Below are positions 5,364-5,966 of a DNA stretch of 5,966 nt, piece after piece (within the stretch, counting starts at the first letter, position 1; each line of letters starts with the position of its first letter). The DNA comes from Thermoplasmata archaeon (GTDB lineage: Archaea; Thermoplasmatota; E2; UBA202; JdFR-43): contig JAGGWA010000045.1 of the NCBI GenBank assembly GCA_021157745.1, positions 1 to 5,966 on the forward strand. Direction: 5' to 3'. Both the position numbers and the translations under genes were made by a program. Below the pieces are notes generated by a model. That model ran no database searches and had not been told where the DNA came from. It saw only the letters and a list, made by a program, of their open reading frames with translations.

Positions 5364-5966
5364 ATAACAAAAAGAAGATTGCCATGTACTGGGGCGCTGG
5401 TTGCGGCGGATGCGATGTTTCATTGCTTGGTGTGCATGAAAAATTGTTGGATTTGTTGGGTGAGGTTGACATTGTATTCTGGCCATGTGCCATGGATTTC
5501 AAATATGAGGATCTGGAAAAGATGGAAGACGGAAGCATAGACATAGCATTTTACAATGGAGCCATAAGAACGAGAGAGAATGAGGAGATTGCGAAATTGT
5601 TGCGTAGAAAGGCGAAAATGCTCATTGCCTATGGTTCATGTGCCATAGAAGGATGCGTTATTGGCTTAGCAAATTTGTATAGCAGGGAAGAAATTTTTGA
5701 TGCAGTTTATAGGGCAAATGAAACAACGCCAGATGGAAAAATTCCTTCTCATGAGCTACCAGAATTTCTGCCATCCTTAAAAACACTTGATAGCGTTGTC
5801 AAGGTAGATGCATTCATACCGGGATGTCCTCCACCAGCCCCAGTGTTGGAAGCAGCATTGAATGCCTTGCTTAATGGCAAGACGGATTTTCTTTCAAACT
5901 TGGCATTATGTGATGAATGCCCAAGGCGTGATAGCAAGCCAGATAAAATTGAAATAAAAGAGATAA
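5360..5966 (+). CDS. mvhG: [NiFe]-hydrogenase small subunit, MvhG type (3' end outside window)
   Basis: The frame is open from ATG 5360 to the window edge, giving the first 202 residues. It matches the small subunit of F420-non-reducing [NiFe] hydrogenase (MvhG; related to the NADH:ubiquinone oxidoreductase 20-kDa subunit). The ligands of the [4Fe-4S] cluster nearest the NiFe site are visible: GCGGCD with Cys15 and Cys18, GSCA with Cys94, and PGCPP with Cys156. Cys99 and the pair Cys184/Cys187 (CDECPR) also fit MvhG-like proteins. No twin-arginine signal peptide precedes the first motif, so the enzyme should be cytoplasmic. MvhG proteins are around 300 residues, so roughly a third is missing, including the expected region for the further clusters. 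The catalytic large subunit (mvhA) is expected directly downstream but is not visible. Confidence 0.92.
   Translation, partial: MNNKKKIAMYWGAGCGGCDVSLLGVHEKLLDLLGEVDIVFWPCAMDFKYEDLEKMEDGSIDIAFYNGAIRTRENEEIAKLLRRKAKMLIAYGSCAIEGCVIGLANLYSREEIFDAVYRANETTPDGKIPSHELPEFLPSLKTLDSVVKVDAFIPGCPPPAPVLEAALNALLNGKTDFLSNLALCDECPRRDSKPDKIEIKEI

Overview
The window holds the start and most of one tightly packed plus-strand operon: korD, korA, korB, korC, hdrA, mvhD and mvhG (cut by the right edge). The tail of an unidentified gene lies at the left edge. The DNA looks archaeal. The operon has the HdrA / MvhD / MvhG set typical of methanogens and their relatives, a four-subunit 2-oxoacid:ferredoxin oxidoreductase, an archaeal BRE/TATA-like promoter placed for a leaderless first gene, and many AGA/AGG and ATA codons. 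A euryarchaeal or Thermoplasmatota-like lineage is my best guess. The sequence alone does not fix the taxon, and nothing here shows that the organism is a methanogen.

Layout: 3-113 is the C-terminal end of an upstream gene. 114-279 is a very AT-rich intergenic region with the probable operon promoter (about 241-256), bracketed by a perfect 10-bp inverted repeat. 280-3037 encodes the ferredoxin-like, alpha, beta and gamma subunits of a KorDABC-type enzyme. 3025-4959 encodes a full-length HdrA flavin/iron-sulfur protein. 4956-5363 encodes MvhD. From 5360 to the window end runs the first 202 codons of a [NiFe]-hydrogenase small subunit of the MvhG type. All six internal gene junctions overlap (11, 11, 4, 13, 4 and 4 nt), and most internal genes have good Shine-Dalgarno sequences, so the operon is probably co-transcribed and translationally coupled.

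How the genes may work together (inference): Kor oxidises a 2-oxoacid plus CoA to an acyl-CoA and passes low-potential electrons through KorD or a free ferredoxin. HdrA, MvhD and MvhG (with an MvhA large subunit expected just downstream) would exchange those electrons with H2. The operon therefore looks like a module linking 2-oxoacid metabolism to hydrogen metabolism. No HdrB or HdrC lies between hdrA and mvhD, so the usual heterodisulfide partner is not encoded in the part that can be seen. Each protein family is well known. The points worth attention are the gene combination and the promoter arrangement, not a new family.
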